Positions 31,285 to 41,001 are shown, counted from the stretch's first letter. The stretch is DNA of 64,000 bases from Kribbella pratensis (GCF_004365355.1 NZ_SODP01000003.1:310001-374000); one strand, 5' to 3'. Notes: a model not told the origin generated them from the letters alone. Made by a program: numbers and translations.

Positions 31285-33567
31285 CTACTCCACTGCCCTC
31301 GCCGCGGAGATGCGGTGGAGGGCGTAGGTGCGGGGGGTGTTGGTGGTGTCGTCGTAGGCGGTTAGCCAGCCGTCGGCGACGCGGACGGGTTCGACGATGC
31401 GTTCGGACGAGGTGCCGTTGTGGTCGACGTACGCGATCCAGGTGCGGCTATGGGACTCCGCGGCGTTGGTGAGTACGGCGATTGTCTCGGCGGGGGCCGC
31501 TGGTTCGACCAGGCCCTGGTCGCCGGGGCGTTCGGCGGCGATGCGGTCGCCGGCGCGAACCTTCTCGATGACGGCCTTCACCTGGTCGTCGGTCAGGTCG
31601 AACGCGCTCTCGTTGAAGTCCCTGCTGGTACGGCGACGTGGAGCCTCACCGCGTCGCGGCGTACCCGTCACATGCAGCGCTCCGTCGAACGTCTCCGCCA
31701 GCGGCGCCAACCCGGCGTCACGCAGTCGGCTCAGCACCATGTCCGGCGGGGACGGCGACACGACCACGGTCGGCGCCAGCCGACGGAAGCGGACACCAGG
31801 CAGGTTCGAGTTGATCAGCTGGGTCAGCACGGTCTCGTCGTCACACCGCAGGTACGTCGACGCGGTGCCAATTCGCAGTACACCGTGGCGTCGCGCAACG
31901 TCGTCGATGAGGTACGTGAGGGGCTGCGGCACCGGAGTACGCGAATGCTCGGCCAGCCAGGCGTGCAACTGCTCCGCAGTACGTCCGAGGTCGAAGGCAC
32001 GCCGCACCGAACTCTCACTGAACCGGTAGACACCCGCTCCGCCATCGGACTCGACATCTGCCATTGCGGACAGCTCGTCCTGCACAACGCGTACCAGCGG
32101 ACCAGGAGCGATTGCGGTGAGGTCTGCCTGCAGCAGCACCTCCGACACCGGCTCCGGCATCAGCGGACTGATCGCCTCGGCCAACTCGTCAGCCGTCGGC
32201 TCAGCACCGAGGAGCGGTTGCGCATGACTCGCCAACGCACCCAGACCGGTCAGTCCGAGCAGGGCTGCTTCAGACACGCTCCACTCGACCAGGTCGTCGC
32301 GGAACTGCCCGCCACGCCGAGGCCGATGCCACGCGACCCAAGTGACCACAGTCTCCGGAGCAGGCGCAGTGCCAGCACCGGCTCCGGCCAACGCCTGCAA
32401 CGCGAGTACGCGGATCTCGGGCGCAAGCAACCGCTCCAGATCCGGAGCCAGTGCGTTGATCAGCCGCTCTCGTGCAGCCGCCGTACCAGCGCCACTGTCC
32501 CGTCGTCCGATCAGTCCGATCGCTCTGAGTCCGGAGAACCAGGCAATGACGAGCTGGGCCCACCGATGTGCCAGATCGAGCTCCAGCCAGTCGTCGTACG
32601 CACCGGTGGGCAACCACAGCTCGCTGGTGCCAACCTCGACCGCTGCAAGGAGCCCAGCGGCGTACGCGATCTCCAGAACCGCTGCGGTGTTGTGCTCCTC
32701 CGCACCGATCTTCCCGGCCACGTTGCGCAGCTCACGGACCCCGATGCCACCAGTCCGCAGTACGGGTGGCGGCTCGGTCCCCAGCTGCTCCAACGCTCGG
32801 TCAACCAACCGCACGAGGTCGAGCGCGGCGCCAGCGGCAGCCCGGTCGGCGATCGTGGCGGACACCTTCTTGCCGTCCAGCGGAGGCGGCACCGGCCTGG
32901 TCGACGCCAGCACGCGTCCACCGCGCAGATGCAGCCCGATCTGCCGCGGGAGGACGACCGTGTTCGCGTCCTTCGGTACGACGAGACCGCGCGCCAGCAA
33001 CCGCTCTACCGGGGTACGGGCCGATGCGATCGTTACCGGACGCTCGGCCTTCTCCACCGAGCCGGTCGGCGGACCCCAGGTCAGCTTGTCGAGTACGGCC
33101 CGCGCATCCGGACCGGCCTCGTCGATCAGCTTGTCCAGATCGCCGAAGTGCCGTGTGGTGATCGGGCCCAGTCCGGCGGGCGTCGGACCGAGTAGCTCGT
33201 GCACCGCACGGATCGGCCGCAGGTCGTCCTCGGTGCCCCAGACCAGGGCGAGGTCCAGCAGTTCGGCCACTCGCGGCCGGACTACCTCCACCGGCTGGCC
33301 CACACCCCGCGCCAGCGCCTCCAGGTCGACCGGCTCGGGCAGTGCGGACAGCGACTCCAGCAGGTCCACACCGAACTCGTCCAGGCGGTTGACCGCCCGC
33401 GCAGCCGACGCATTGCTCGTCGCCCGCGCCGCCAACTGGCCGGTGTCCGCAGGAATCGGCAGCGCCAGATCGGGCCGCCGTCGCAGCAGCTCACCGAGCC
33501 CGGCGTCGTCCCAGGTCCGTAGCGCCTCAGCGAGGGTACGGGGGCGGGTCGGCTCGGTAGTGCTCAT
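31285..33567 (-). CDS. Helicase-associated (Helicase_C_3-like) protein with WYL-like tail
   Basis: 760 aa, no Walker motifs. Repeated helical winged-helix-like units in the N-terminal 450 residues; about residues 570-650 match the XPB/Ssl2-associated domain (LTYLIDDVARRHGVLRIG ... SPSPPDMVLSRLRDAGLAP); the last 70 residues look like a WYL domain (SRTWIAYVDHNG, SSERIVEPVRV, YALHRISAARAVE). It is encoded next to the XPB helicase in many actinomycetes, so a DNA-repair complex is likely. WYL domains sense ligands or nucleic acid. Start ATG 33567. Confidence 0.82.
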   Translation of the reverse strand: MSTTEPTRPRTLAEALRTWDDAGLGELLRRRPDLALPIPADTGQLAARATSNASAARAVNRLDEFGVDLLESLSALPEPVDLEALARGVGQPVEVVRPRVAELLDLALVWGTEDDLRPIRAVHELLGPTPAGLGPITTRHFGDLDKLIDEAGPDARAVLDKLTWGPPTGSVEKAERPVTIASARTPVERLLARGLVVPKDANTVVLPRQIGLHLRGGRVLASTRPVPPPLDGKKVSATIADRAAAGAALDLVRLVDRALEQLGTEPPPVLRTGGIGVRELRNVAGKIGAEEHNTAAVLEIAYAAGLLAAVEVGTSELWLPTGAYDDWLELDLAHRWAQLVIAWFSGLRAIGLIGRRDSGAGTAAARERLINALAPDLERLLAPEIRVLALQALAGAGAGTAPAPETVVTWVAWHRPRRGGQFRDDLVEWSVSEAALLGLTGLGALASHAQPLLGAEPTADELAEAISPLMPEPVSEVLLQADLTAIAPGPLVRVVQDELSAMADVESDGGAGVYRFSESSVRRAFDLGRTAEQLHAWLAEHSRTPVPQPLTYLIDDVARRHGVLRIGTASTYLRCDDETVLTQLINSNLPGVRFRRLAPTVVVSPSPPDMVLSRLRDAGLAPLAETFDGALHVTGTPRRGEAPRRRTSRDFNESAFDLTDDQVKAVIEKVRAGDRIAAERPGDQGLVEPAAPAETIAVLTNAAESHSRTWIAYVDHNGTSSERIVEPVRVADGWLTAYDDTTNTPRTYALHRISAARAVE

Positions 33568-33569
33568 CC

Positions 33570-34103
33570 CTACAACGGTACGGCCCCGCTGGTCTCCACC
33601 CCAAGGTCGGTCAGGATCTGGCCCACGGTTTTGTCGAGTGCGCTGTCCGGACCGATCACTGTCTGCTCGACACCGTCCAGCAGGTCCCGCTCGCGATACC
33701 ACTCCCGCATGTCCTCAACACCGAACTCCCGAGCCAGCTCCCGCGTCGCATGCCGGACGGCAGTCTCCTCGAACGGTATGTCGAAGTAGTAGTGCAACGT
33801 GATGCCGAGGTGATCGGCCGTGAGCCGGCGGAGCATGTCGCCGTACCGGCCGGCATGCATGATGCCTTCGAGCACGACGTCGTACCCGTGGTCCAGCGCG
33901 TAGCGCGCGTTCAGGTCGATCAGTCCGATGTTCACGCCGCCGGGGAGGTCATGCTCGCGGAGCAGGATGCGGCGGAGGTGGTCCTGTTCGATCCAGGCTG
34001 TGCCGCGGCCGAGGCGTTCGCGGAGGGCCTTGGCCGTGGTGGATTTGCCGGAGCCCGAGTTTCCGCGCAGTACGACGAGGCGCGAGGTCGAGCTGCCGGT
34101 CAC
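33570..34103 (-). CDS. AAA-type P-loop kinase
   Basis: 177 aa. Walker A VVLRGNSGSGKSTTAKAL at residues 10-27; WIEQDHLRR; DVVLEGIMHAGRY. Resembles the ATP-dependent kinase/chloramphenicol-phosphotransferase-like family of small-molecule kinases. GTG start at 34103 overlaps the GNAT stop (GTGA), and its stop is two bases before the helicase-associated gene start, so these three genes form one operon. Substrate not known. Confidence 0.85.
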   Translation of the reverse strand: MTGSSTSRLVVLRGNSGSGKSTTAKALRERLGRGTAWIEQDHLRRILLREHDLPGGVNIGLIDLNARYALDHGYDVVLEGIMHAGRYGDMLRRLTADHLGITLHYYFDIPFEETAVRHATRELAREFGVEDMREWYRERDLLDGVEQTVIGPDSALDKTVGQILTDLGVETSGAVPL

Positions 34104-34882
34104 TCGGCTGCCCCAGCGCTCCCGATCCGGTGGAAGCCGACCCGCTCGTAGACGGCTGCAACGGCGTCGGACTCGGCCGAGAGCAGCACGAGGTCCACTC
34201 CGTTGGAGAAGGCGTGCTCGACCAGCTTCGACGTCACAGCCGCACCCAGACCGCGGCGGCGTGCCGATGGGAGCGTGCCGACGCCGACGATCTCAGTGGT
34301 GGAGTCGACCGGCTGATGCGTTCCGCTGGCCACCATGCCATCGTCGGTGAACGCTCCGGCGCTGACTGCGACCCCTCGGAGCGCCCGGTCCCGGAGCGTC
34401 GCCACCATCTTGTCCGACGTCTCCGCGGCCGCCACGTCCCGCTCAGCCGGACCGGCCATGCCGACCGCGGTACCCGGCTCGCTGAACGCCAGGTTGGCGA
34501 CCGCACGACACTGCCGGACCACGTCCTCGTCCGCGGACAGAATCTCCACGCGAGCATCCGCTACGACAGGCCGGAAGTCGTCGCGCTCCAGGACCAGCAA
34601 CGGATGCTCGACCACAGTCAGGCCCGCAGCAGCCGCAGCCGGTCCCAGCGACGGACAGGTGTCCACGACCCACTCGAAGCTCAGCGGGAGCTCCAGCTCG
34701 GCGCAGCGTTCCCGCACGAGCTCGACGTCGTCCGGCTTGATCGTGACGCCCGAGCCCGGCACAGGACGGGCGTAGTACGGCCACACCGTCGTACTGCGGA
34801 ACAGGGTGAACGGTCCGACCTGTTCGGCGACTGCACCGGACAGCGGGACGCTGTGAAGGTAGGTGTCGACTCTGGTGATCAT
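34100..34882 (-). CDS. GNAT-family N-acetyltransferase
   Basis: 260 aa. The GNAT acetyl-CoA motif is in the C-terminal half: EIVGVGTLPSARRRGLGAAVTSKLVEHA followed by LLSAESDAVAAVYERVGFHRIG. The N-terminal half (about 1-110) is a second, degenerate GNAT-like region, so it is a double-domain member. I start at ATG 34882; a GTG at 34900 is possible, neither with a strong ribosome binding site. It precedes the kinase and helicase-associated genes. Substrate unknown. Confidence 0.85.
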   Translation of the reverse strand: MITRVDTYLHSVPLSGAVAEQVGPFTLFRSTTVWPYYARPVPGSGVTIKPDDVELVRERCAELELPLSFEWVVDTCPSLGPAAAAAGLTVVEHPLLVLERDDFRPVVADARVEILSADEDVVRQCRAVANLAFSEPGTAVGMAGPAERDVAAAETSDKMVATLRDRALRGVAVSAGAFTDDGMVASGTHQPVDSTTEIVGVGTLPSARRRGLGAAVTSKLVEHAFSNGVDLVLLSAESDAVAAVYERVGFHRIGSAGAAE

Positions 34883-34987
34883 CGCCAGGCAGTGAATCAC
34901 CCAGACCGGTCAACCGCCAGTGGATATGTCGAAAGCTGCACAGCGGCTCCGACGTCACATCCGTCGACACCACATTGGAGGACAGAC

Positions 34988-35755
34988 ATGGAGACAGCGA
35001 CGTCTACGGACGGTACGGCGATCGCCTACGACCGGCTGGGCAGGGGGCACCCCTTGGTCCTGGTCGGGGGAGCGTTGTGCGACCGCCAGTCACTCCGGCC
35101 GCTGGCCGACGTACTGGCAAGCGACTTCGAGGTGGTGACCTACGACCGCCGCGGCCGCGGTGACTCCGGCGACGGTACGCCGTACGCGGTCGAGCGCGAG
35201 GTGGACGACATCGCCGCACTGGTGACGGCCCTCGGTGGTACGGCGGCCATCTACGGCCACTCGTCGGGTGCGGGACTCGCAGCGATCGCGGCGAGCACCA
35301 GGCTGCCGTTCACCCACGTCATGCTGCACGAGCCGCCGTACGGGCCGGATGACGTGGATCCGTCGGACGACGGCGAGCAGGTGCTCGAACTGATCCGCGA
35401 GGGGCAGAACCGGGAGGCGGTCGAGCTGTTCCTGATGATGACGGGCATGCCGAAGCAGGAGGCGCTCGAGTACGCCCCGAGCCTGGCGAGCCGCGCGCCG
35501 ACGCTCGCCTACGACTTCGCAGTGATGGGACACGGCCTGACCGACACCGGTATTCCGGTCGAGCTGCTGCGCGCGATCAAGCCGGAGACGCTCGTGCTCG
35601 CCGGGACCGCGTCAGCGCCGTTCATGGTCGACGCGGCGCACCGAATCGTGACGATCCTGCCCGCGGCTGAACTCGTCGAGCTCGCGGGCCACCACCACGT
35701 CGTACCCCCGGAGCTGCTCGCTCCGGTGCTCACCGACTTCGTCAGTCGGCGATGA
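34988..35755 (+). CDS. Alpha/beta hydrolase
   Basis: 255 aa. STDGTAIAYDRLGRGHPLVLVGG opening, YDRRGRGDS, nucleophile elbow GHSSGAG (Ser about 96), and a late GHHHVVPP carrying the catalytic His. Typical of the esterase/haloperoxidase-like group; substrate unknown. GGAGGACAGAC precedes the ATG. Divergent from the GNAT operon and overlapping the end of the convergent DUF427 gene by 14 bp. Confidence 0.9.
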   Translation: METATSTDGTAIAYDRLGRGHPLVLVGGALCDRQSLRPLADVLASDFEVVTYDRRGRGDSGDGTPYAVEREVDDIAALVTALGGTAAIYGHSSGAGLAAIAASTRLPFTHVMLHEPPYGPDDVDPSDDGEQVLELIREGQNREAVELFLMMTGMPKQEALEYAPSLASRAPTLAYDFAVMGHGLTDTGIPVELLRAIKPETLVLAGTASAPFMVDAAHRIVTILPAAELVELAGHHHVVPPELLAPVLTDFVSRR

Positions 35756-36119
35756 TCTCGATCGACACCTTGTCGGGGTAGAAGGCGACGTGCTCGCGGA
35801 TGTCCGCGACCGCGTCGTACGGCTGCTCGTAGGTCCAGACCGCGTTCACCCCGTCCGCCCCGGCGGGGAGAACGCTGTAATACGCCGCGTCGCCCTTGTA
35901 CGGGCAGTACGACTCGTGGTCGGTCCGCTCGAGCTGGGTGAGGTCGACGTCCTTCCGCGGGATGTACTGCACCGCGGGGTAGTTGGCCTCCTGCAGCGAC
36001 AGGGCGTCGCGCGTGTCAGCGATCACCTGGTCGCCGACCTTCACGACCACACGGTCCGGATTCTTCCCGACGGTGATCGGGTGGTCCGGCCCAGGAATCT
36101 TCACAGTCTTGTCCGCCAT
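35742..36119 (-). CDS. DUF427 protein
   Basis: 125 aa, full-length DUF427 domain: HPITVGKNPDRVVVKVGDQVIADTRDAL, the signature YCPYKGDAAYYSV, and FYPDKVSIEI at the end. Small beta-barrel proteins of unknown function, common in actinomycetes and fungi. Single gene, divergent from the LysR gene at 36166. Confidence 0.92.
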   Translation of the reverse strand: MADKTVKIPGPDHPITVGKNPDRVVVKVGDQVIADTRDALSLQEANYPAVQYIPRKDVDLTQLERTDHESYCPYKGDAAYYSVLPAGADGVNAVWTYEQPYDAVADIREHVAFYPDKVSIEIIAD

Positions 36120-36165
36120 ACCCGCTCACAACCCCGCCCGCCCCGGGGTCATTCCCAGGTAGATC

Positions 36166-37044
36166 ATGTTCAGCGTGGAGCTACGGCAGATCCAGTACTT
36201 CGTAACCGTCGCCGAGGTGCTGAACTTCGGCCGCGCCGCCGAACAGCTCGGCATCGGCCAGCCCGGCGTGAGCCAGCAGATCGCCCGACTGGAACGCGAG
36301 CTCGACGTACTCCTCTTCGACCGATCCGCCCGCGCCATCCGCCTCACCGAAGCCGGCCAACGCTTCCTCCCTGCTGCCCGCGCCGTCCTCGCCTCGGTGG
36401 AGTCCGCTCGCGCCGCGGCAATCGGTGAGGCCAGAACGCTCCGCCTGGGAACCAGCACAGGCCTGGGAGAACGCCTCGAGACCGTGGTCGCGGAGCTCTC
36501 GTCCCAGGACCTGCATGTAGATCTCGTCAGTACCTCGACCCGCGCGAGACTCGACCGAGTCCGCAGCGGCCAACTCGACGCGGCTTTCGTCCGCGGCCTC
36601 GACGAAGCAGCCGGTCTGGAATTCGTCCCGGTCTGGGAAGACGATCTGCTGATCTCCCTGCCGGCCACGGTCGCTGAGGGGCCCGAGGTGGAGCTGAAAG
36701 ACCTCCGGGACCTCCCACTCCGCATCACCCAGCGCCGTACCAATCCACCGCTGGTCGACCTGGTCATGTCGGCCTGCGCCGCCGCTGGCTTCGAGCCCGT
36801 CCTCGGCCCCCGCTCCAGCAGCCTCCAGGACACTCACGCCGCCATCGGCGCAGGCAGCCCCAGCTGGACGGTGATCTACGAATCGCACGCCCGGCTGCTC
36901 CGCGAAGGACGTGTCGTGTTCCGTCGACCAAGACCGCGGCTCGCGTTGACAACGAGCCTCGCGGTCCCAGCCGGCACCACGGTCGGCGGCGACCTCGCCG
37001 TACTGCTCGAAGCCTGCCGGAAGGCGTCCGATCAGTTCGAGTGA
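36166..37044 (+). CDS. LysR-family regulator
   Basis: 292 aa. Winged helix at residues about 4-62 (LRQIQYFVTVAEVLNFGRAAEQLGIGQPGVSQQIARLERELDVLLF) followed by a two-lobed effector domain. Start ATG 36166 has AGG six bases upstream; a GTG nine bases on is the alternative. It is followed by a tautomerase gene 84 bases downstream, but no clear target can be named. Confidence 0.9.
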   Translation: MFSVELRQIQYFVTVAEVLNFGRAAEQLGIGQPGVSQQIARLERELDVLLFDRSARAIRLTEAGQRFLPAARAVLASVESARAAAIGEARTLRLGTSTGLGERLETVVAELSSQDLHVDLVSTSTRARLDRVRSGQLDAAFVRGLDEAAGLEFVPVWEDDLLISLPATVAEGPEVELKDLRDLPLRITQRRTNPPLVDLVMSACAAAGFEPVLGPRSSSLQDTHAAIGAGSPSWTVIYESHARLLREGRVVFRRPRPRLALTTSLAVPAGTTVGGDLAVLLEACRKASDQFE

Positions 37045-37128
37045 TGACTGCAGATCGGATGTGCGTCTCGTTCCCGGCAGCGATGACGGCTGGGATGGGC
37101 TCAGAACCCCACAGAGAAAGGGAATCAG

Positions 37129-37311
37129 ATGCCCATCGTCACCGTGCTGCAAGGCCCGCGGACCCCGGAGCTCAAGCGCGAACTCGTCCAGAAGGTCACC
37201 GACGCGTTCGTCGACAGCCTCGGCGTCCCGGCCGAGAGCGTCCAGGTCTGGATCCAGGAGACGCCGCCGGACAGCTGGGCCATCGGCGGCACGCTCACGG
37301 CTGACAAATAA
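37129..37311 (+). CDS. 4-oxalocrotonate tautomerase-like protein
   Basis: 60 aa, starting PIVTVLQGPRTPELKRELVQKVTDAFVDSLGVP. Pro directly after the initiator Met is the catalytic base of this family; Ser-Val-Gln-Val-Trp-Ile in the middle is the usual strand. These small hexamers isomerise unsaturated keto acids or act on related substrates. AGAAAGGGA precedes the ATG. The end overlaps the convergent dehydrogenase gene by 17 bp. Confidence 0.92.
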   Translation: MPIVTVLQGPRTPELKRELVQKVTDAFVDSLGVPAESVQVWIQETPPDSWAIGGTLTADK

Positions 37312-38347
37312 CGAACGTCCCGCCGGCGGCTTCCGCGAGCTCGGCGCCGAGGGCCTGGGCCGGCGTGTACGCACCGGCCCGGCCCTCGCCACGCGCCAGC
37401 CGTACTGCGGTCTCCGCGGCAGCGCTCGACGTGAAGTCCATGGCGTCCCCGGCCCGCAGCCATCCCTCCCGCGTAGTGCCGTCCGCCCACGTCACGACCG
37501 CATGACCCCACGAGTGTTCCCGCGGGCGAGGCGCCGGCTTCGCCTCGATCGCCGCCATCCGGCGTACGGCGAAGCGTCGTAGCGCCGGGATCCGCAGCAA
37601 GGACCCGGCCAACGGCAGCACCGCCCGGACGACCCGTGCCGTCGGCATCAAACCGGATGTCGCCACGACGTCGGGGGCACCGCTCGAGAGGTGGGCCGCG
37701 AGCAGTTCACCAGTGGGAGCGCCGGCGGACTTCGCGGTCTGGCCGTCCGGCAGCGCGTGCTCTCGCGGATCGGCGGCGAGTCGTGTCGGGATCATCTGCC
37801 CGTTCTCGAACCGAAGTCCTCCGCTTGTCAGACCAGACACGATCGACTGTGCCAGGGCCTCGCCCAACCGCCCGCCCTCGATCGCCACCGAGGGCAGCGC
37901 ATCCACCCGCACCTGGCTCGGGGTCGGCCGGGCGGCGCTGAGGTATGCGACCACCGCCTCGGTCCCCAGCACGCCGAACCCCGCGCCGGTCACGAACGTG
38001 CTGCCCGCCGCGACCGCTTCCTCGTGCAGCGCCAGCAGCCGCGGCATCGCGACCAGATCGTTGGCCAGGTCAACGTAATGCCCGCCGGGCAGGCAGGCAC
38101 GGGCGATCGGTACGGCGGTCTCGGCGTACCCGCCGATGGTGTTGACGACCACCGTCGGCCGGTACTTCGCGATCGCCCCGGGCAGGTCGCCGGTCACGAG
38201 CACGTCGTCGAGCCCCAGGTCGGCAGCGGTCTTGCCGAGTCGGTCCGCGTTCCGCCCGACCAGCACCGGCGTACCGCCGCGGGCGGCGACGCGGGTGGCG
38301 ATCTCGCGGCCGGTCCGGCCGGTCGCGCCAAGAATCCAGATGGTCAT
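37295..38347 (-). CDS. Saccharopine-dehydrogenase-like NAD(P)-binding protein
   Basis: 350 aa. Rossmann start TIWILGATGRTGREIATRVAARGGTPVLVGRN, then VVNTIGGYAETAVPIARACLPGGHYVDLAND as in saccharopine-dehydrogenase/trans-enoyl-reductase-like proteins. Substrate unknown. It is divergent from a TetR gene, with a nine-base-arm inverted repeat between them, so it is the likely TetR target. Confidence 0.88.
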   Translation of the reverse strand: MTIWILGATGRTGREIATRVAARGGTPVLVGRNADRLGKTAADLGLDDVLVTGDLPGAIAKYRPTVVVNTIGGYAETAVPIARACLPGGHYVDLANDLVAMPRLLALHEEAVAAGSTFVTGAGFGVLGTEAVVAYLSAARPTPSQVRVDALPSVAIEGGRLGEALAQSIVSGLTSGGLRFENGQMIPTRLAADPREHALPDGQTAKSAGAPTGELLAAHLSSGAPDVVATSGLMPTARVVRAVLPLAGSLLRIPALRRFAVRRMAAIEAKPAPRPREHSWGHAVVTWADGTTREGWLRAGDAMDFTSSAAAETAVRLARGEGRAGAYTPAQALGAELAEAAGGTFVICQP

Positions 38348-38370
38348 CAGCTCTCCAGTGATGTCTCAGG

Positions 38371-38404
38371 GTGTCATCATTGACCGTAGCACGGTTGATG
38401 ACAC
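38371..38404. promoter_or_regulatory. TetR-type operator
   Basis: GTGTCATCA (38371-38379) and TGATGACAC (38396-38404) are perfect inverted arms; inside them ACCGT and ACGGT extend the symmetry with a three-base offset. The site lies between the dehydrogenase start (38347) and the TetR start (38433). Confidence 0.6.
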
Positions 38405-38432
38405 TGTGGGACGTCACGCTAGGCTCGGGTCC

Positions 38433-39005
38433 ATGGCGCGATGGGATCCCGGTGCGGAGGAGCGGCTCCGCAAGGCCGCGCTGGAGCTGTACGCGGCGCA
38501 CGGGTACGACGCTGTCACCGTGAACCAGATCGCCGAGCACGCCGGCCTGACCCGGCGCTCGTACTTCCGCTACTTCCCGGACAAGCGCGAGGTCCTGTTC
38601 GCCGGCTCGGAACGGCTGGCCCCGGCCGTCGTCGAGGCGATCCGGTCCGTGGACCCGGAGGTCGCCCCGTGGCCGGCCGTGCTCCAGGCCGCCGAGGTGA
38701 TCGGTGCGCAGTTGGCCGAGATCGCCGAGAACTCCGACGTACGGCGTGCCGTCATCGCCGCCAGTCCGGAGCTGCAGGAGCGCGAGCGGACCAAGCTGGC
38801 GGCGCTCACTGACGCGCTGCGCGCTGGCCTCGAGGAGCGCGGGTTGTCGGCCGAGGACGCGACTCTGGTCGCACAGGTCGGTTCAGCGGTGTTCCAGAAC
38901 GCCTTCAACCGTTGGATCGACGGCGGCGGGCAGCGGACCTTCCGGTCCTGCCTGGACGCCGTGGTCGGGTCACTCCGCGGTGAGGTCTTCCAGCTCGACG
39001 ACTAG
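38433..39005 (+). CDS. TetR-family regulator
   Basis: 190 aa. HTH at residues about 8-55: ERLRKAALELYAAHGYDAVTVNQIAEHAGLTRRSYFRYFPDKREVLF. The C-terminal ligand domain ends GSLRGEVFQLDD. Start ATG 38433 follows the operator; longer upstream extension would cover it. It probably represses itself and the divergent dehydrogenase gene. Its end overlaps the convergent phosphoesterase by 36 bp. Confidence 0.9.
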   Translation: MARWDPGAEERLRKAALELYAAHGYDAVTVNQIAEHAGLTRRSYFRYFPDKREVLFAGSERLAPAVVEAIRSVDPEVAPWPAVLQAAEVIGAQLAEIAENSDVRRAVIAASPELQERERTKLAALTDALRAGLEERGLSAEDATLVAQVGSAVFQNAFNRWIDGGGQRTFRSCLDAVVGSLRGEVFQLDD

Positions 39006-39764
39006 GCATGGTCCGCCGTCGAACGCGCCGCCGTCGATGCCGAGCACCAGACCGTCGGCGTACAGGAGCGGCTCGGTCAGGTACTGCGGGTCGATGCCGA
39101 GCTGGTCCGCCACGATGCTGTGGCCGTGAACGATCCGCTGACCGCCGAGGTGTTGCAGCATGATGCGGGCGATGTCCGGCCCGCCGGCACCGCGGAACGC
39201 GTACCGAGACGTCATCCGGCGCCAGATCTCCCACCACACCTCGATGTCGTCGGAGTGCAGCTCAGTGCTGGCCGCGGCGTTGATGGCGTCGAGCGAATCG
39301 CCCCACTCGACGTACTCCGAGGTGTCGGAATGCATCAGCAGATGGCCCACGTCCAGGGCCAGCATCGGCCGGTCGAGCAGCCAGGCGGTTTCGTCGTCGG
39401 TGAGCAGTTCCTGGTCGCGGTCCTGCCCGCCGTTCAGGGCCCAGGATCGCTCGAAGCTGCGCAGGGTGAGTCCGTCGTGCGGGACGAACGTGTCGCCGAA
39501 CTTGCGCATCCCGAGCGCGAGGATCTCGTGGTTGCCGAGCAGCATCTGGATCGCGCCGTCCGGCGCCTGCTCGATCAGCTCGCGGACGTACCGCAGTACG
39601 CCGATGCCGTCCGGGCCGCGGTCGAAGAAGTCACCGAGGAACCACAGCCGGGCATCCTCGCCGGCCCAGTTGCCGTCGGCATCGGTGAGGCCGGCGTCGT
39701 GCAGGGCGGCGGTCAGTTTCTCCAGGTGGCCGTGGATGTCACTCACGGCGAACACCCGGGTCAC
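38970..39764 (-). CDS. Calcineurin-like metallophosphoesterase
   Basis: 264 aa. Metal-ligand blocks in order: VSDIHGH (D-x-H), FLGDFFDRG (GD-x2-DRG), LLGNHE (GNHE), MHSD, and HGHSIV. This is the serine/threonine-phosphatase-like (PrpA/ApaH-like) subgroup. GTG start at 39764. Two bases downstream of the Nramp gene stop, so co-transcribed with it; that suggests a link to Mn, the usual cofactor, but this is inference. Confidence 0.9.
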   Translation of the reverse strand: MTRVFAVSDIHGHLEKLTAALHDAGLTDADGNWAGEDARLWFLGDFFDRGPDGIGVLRYVRELIEQAPDGAIQMLLGNHEILALGMRKFGDTFVPHDGLTLRSFERSWALNGGQDRDQELLTDDETAWLLDRPMLALDVGHLLMHSDTSEYVEWGDSLDAINAAASTELHSDDIEVWWEIWRRMTSRYAFRGAGGPDIARIMLQHLGGQRIVHGHSIVADQLGIDPQYLTEPLLYADGLVLGIDGGAFDGGPCLVVELEDLTAE

Positions 39765-39765
39765 G

Positions 39766-41001
39766 TCATCCCCGAATGGTCAGCACGATCAGTAGGACGT
39801 TGAGGGCCGTGACGGCGGTCGCTACCAGGCATGCCGCGAGAGTAGTCGCCCAGCGGTTGACAAGGTTACCCATGACGCGCCGGGATGCGGTCAATCTCAC
39901 CAACGGCCACAGCGCGCACGGGATGCCGAAGCTCAGGACCACCTGGGAAACAACCAGTGCCCGGCTCGGGTCGATGCCGATCGCGAGGACCAGCAGGGCC
40001 GGGACCAGCGTGATCAGGCGGCGGGCCGCCAGCGGGACGCGCCGCTGCCAGAAGCCGTCGAGAATCACGGATCCGGCGTACGTCCCGACCGAGGATGACG
40101 CGAATCCACTGGCCAGCAGGGCGAGTGCGAACAGCAGTGCAGGCAGCTGGCCGAGGCGGTCGCCGATCGCGATATGGGCCGCATCGAGCGAGTCGGCGCC
40201 GGTGCCCTTCAGCGCGGCCGCGGCCAGGACGACCATCGCCAGGTTGACCGCGCCGGCCAACGCCATCGCGATCGCGACGTCCACGCGGGTGGCACGCAGT
40301 ACCCGGGATTTGCCTTCCTGGGAGCGGATGCTCTTCCAATGGCGGTCGGTGACCAGGGCGCCGTGCAACCAGATCGCGTGCGGCATCACGGTCGCGCCGA
40401 GCATGCCGGCCGCGAGCACGAGCGACTGCGTCCCGTCCAGGCGGGGCACGAGGCCGCCGACCACGGCGGTCGCGGACGGGTCCGACTTGGCCGTCGACAC
40501 GACGAAGCCGATCAGTACGACGGCGAGCAGGCCGATGATCGCTGCCTCGAACGGGCGTTGACCGCGTTTCGACTGGTAGATCAGCAAGGCGAAGGAGACT
40601 GCGCCGGTGATCGCACCGCCGAGCAGCAGGGGAATCCCGAAGAGCAGGTTGAGCGCGATCGCACCGCCGACGACCTCGGCCAGGTCGGTCGCGATGGCGA
40701 CCACCTCGGCCTGCGCCCACAGCCCGGTCGAGGTCGACCGCCGGAAGTGGTCACGGCACAGCTGCGGCAGGGTCCGCCCGGTCGCGATGCTCGCCTTGGC
40801 CGCGAGATATTGCACCAGAACGGCCATCAGGTTGGCGCCGACGACGACCCAGCAGAGCAGGTAACCGTACGTAGCGCCGGCCGCGATGTTGGTCGCGAAG
40901 TTGCCGGGGTCGACGTACGCAACGGCCGCAACGAAGGCCGGCCCGAGCAGTAACAGCCCGGACCGACTCAGTTGCCGCCGAAGCGGCGCCGGTGCGTACA
41001 T
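39766..41001 (-). CDS. mntH: Nramp-family Mn/Fe transporter
   Basis: 411 aa, 11 helices. The metal-binding DPGN in helix 1 (VAYVDPGNFATNIAAGATYG) and MPH in helix 6 (ATVMPHAIWLHGAL) are both intact, so divalent metal/proton symport is expected. No neighbouring MntR gene and no clear MntR or Fur box was seen in the 60-base leader. In an operon with the phosphoesterase gene. Confidence 0.93.
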   Translation of the reverse strand: MYAPAPLRRQLSRSGLLLLGPAFVAAVAYVDPGNFATNIAAGATYGYLLCWVVVGANLMAVLVQYLAAKASIATGRTLPQLCRDHFRRSTSTGLWAQAEVVAIATDLAEVVGGAIALNLLFGIPLLLGGAITGAVSFALLIYQSKRGQRPFEAAIIGLLAVVLIGFVVSTAKSDPSATAVVGGLVPRLDGTQSLVLAAGMLGATVMPHAIWLHGALVTDRHWKSIRSQEGKSRVLRATRVDVAIAMALAGAVNLAMVVLAAAALKGTGADSLDAAHIAIGDRLGQLPALLFALALLASGFASSSVGTYAGSVILDGFWQRRVPLAARRLITLVPALLVLAIGIDPSRALVVSQVVLSFGIPCALWPLVRLTASRRVMGNLVNRWATTLAACLVATAVTALNVLLIVLTIRG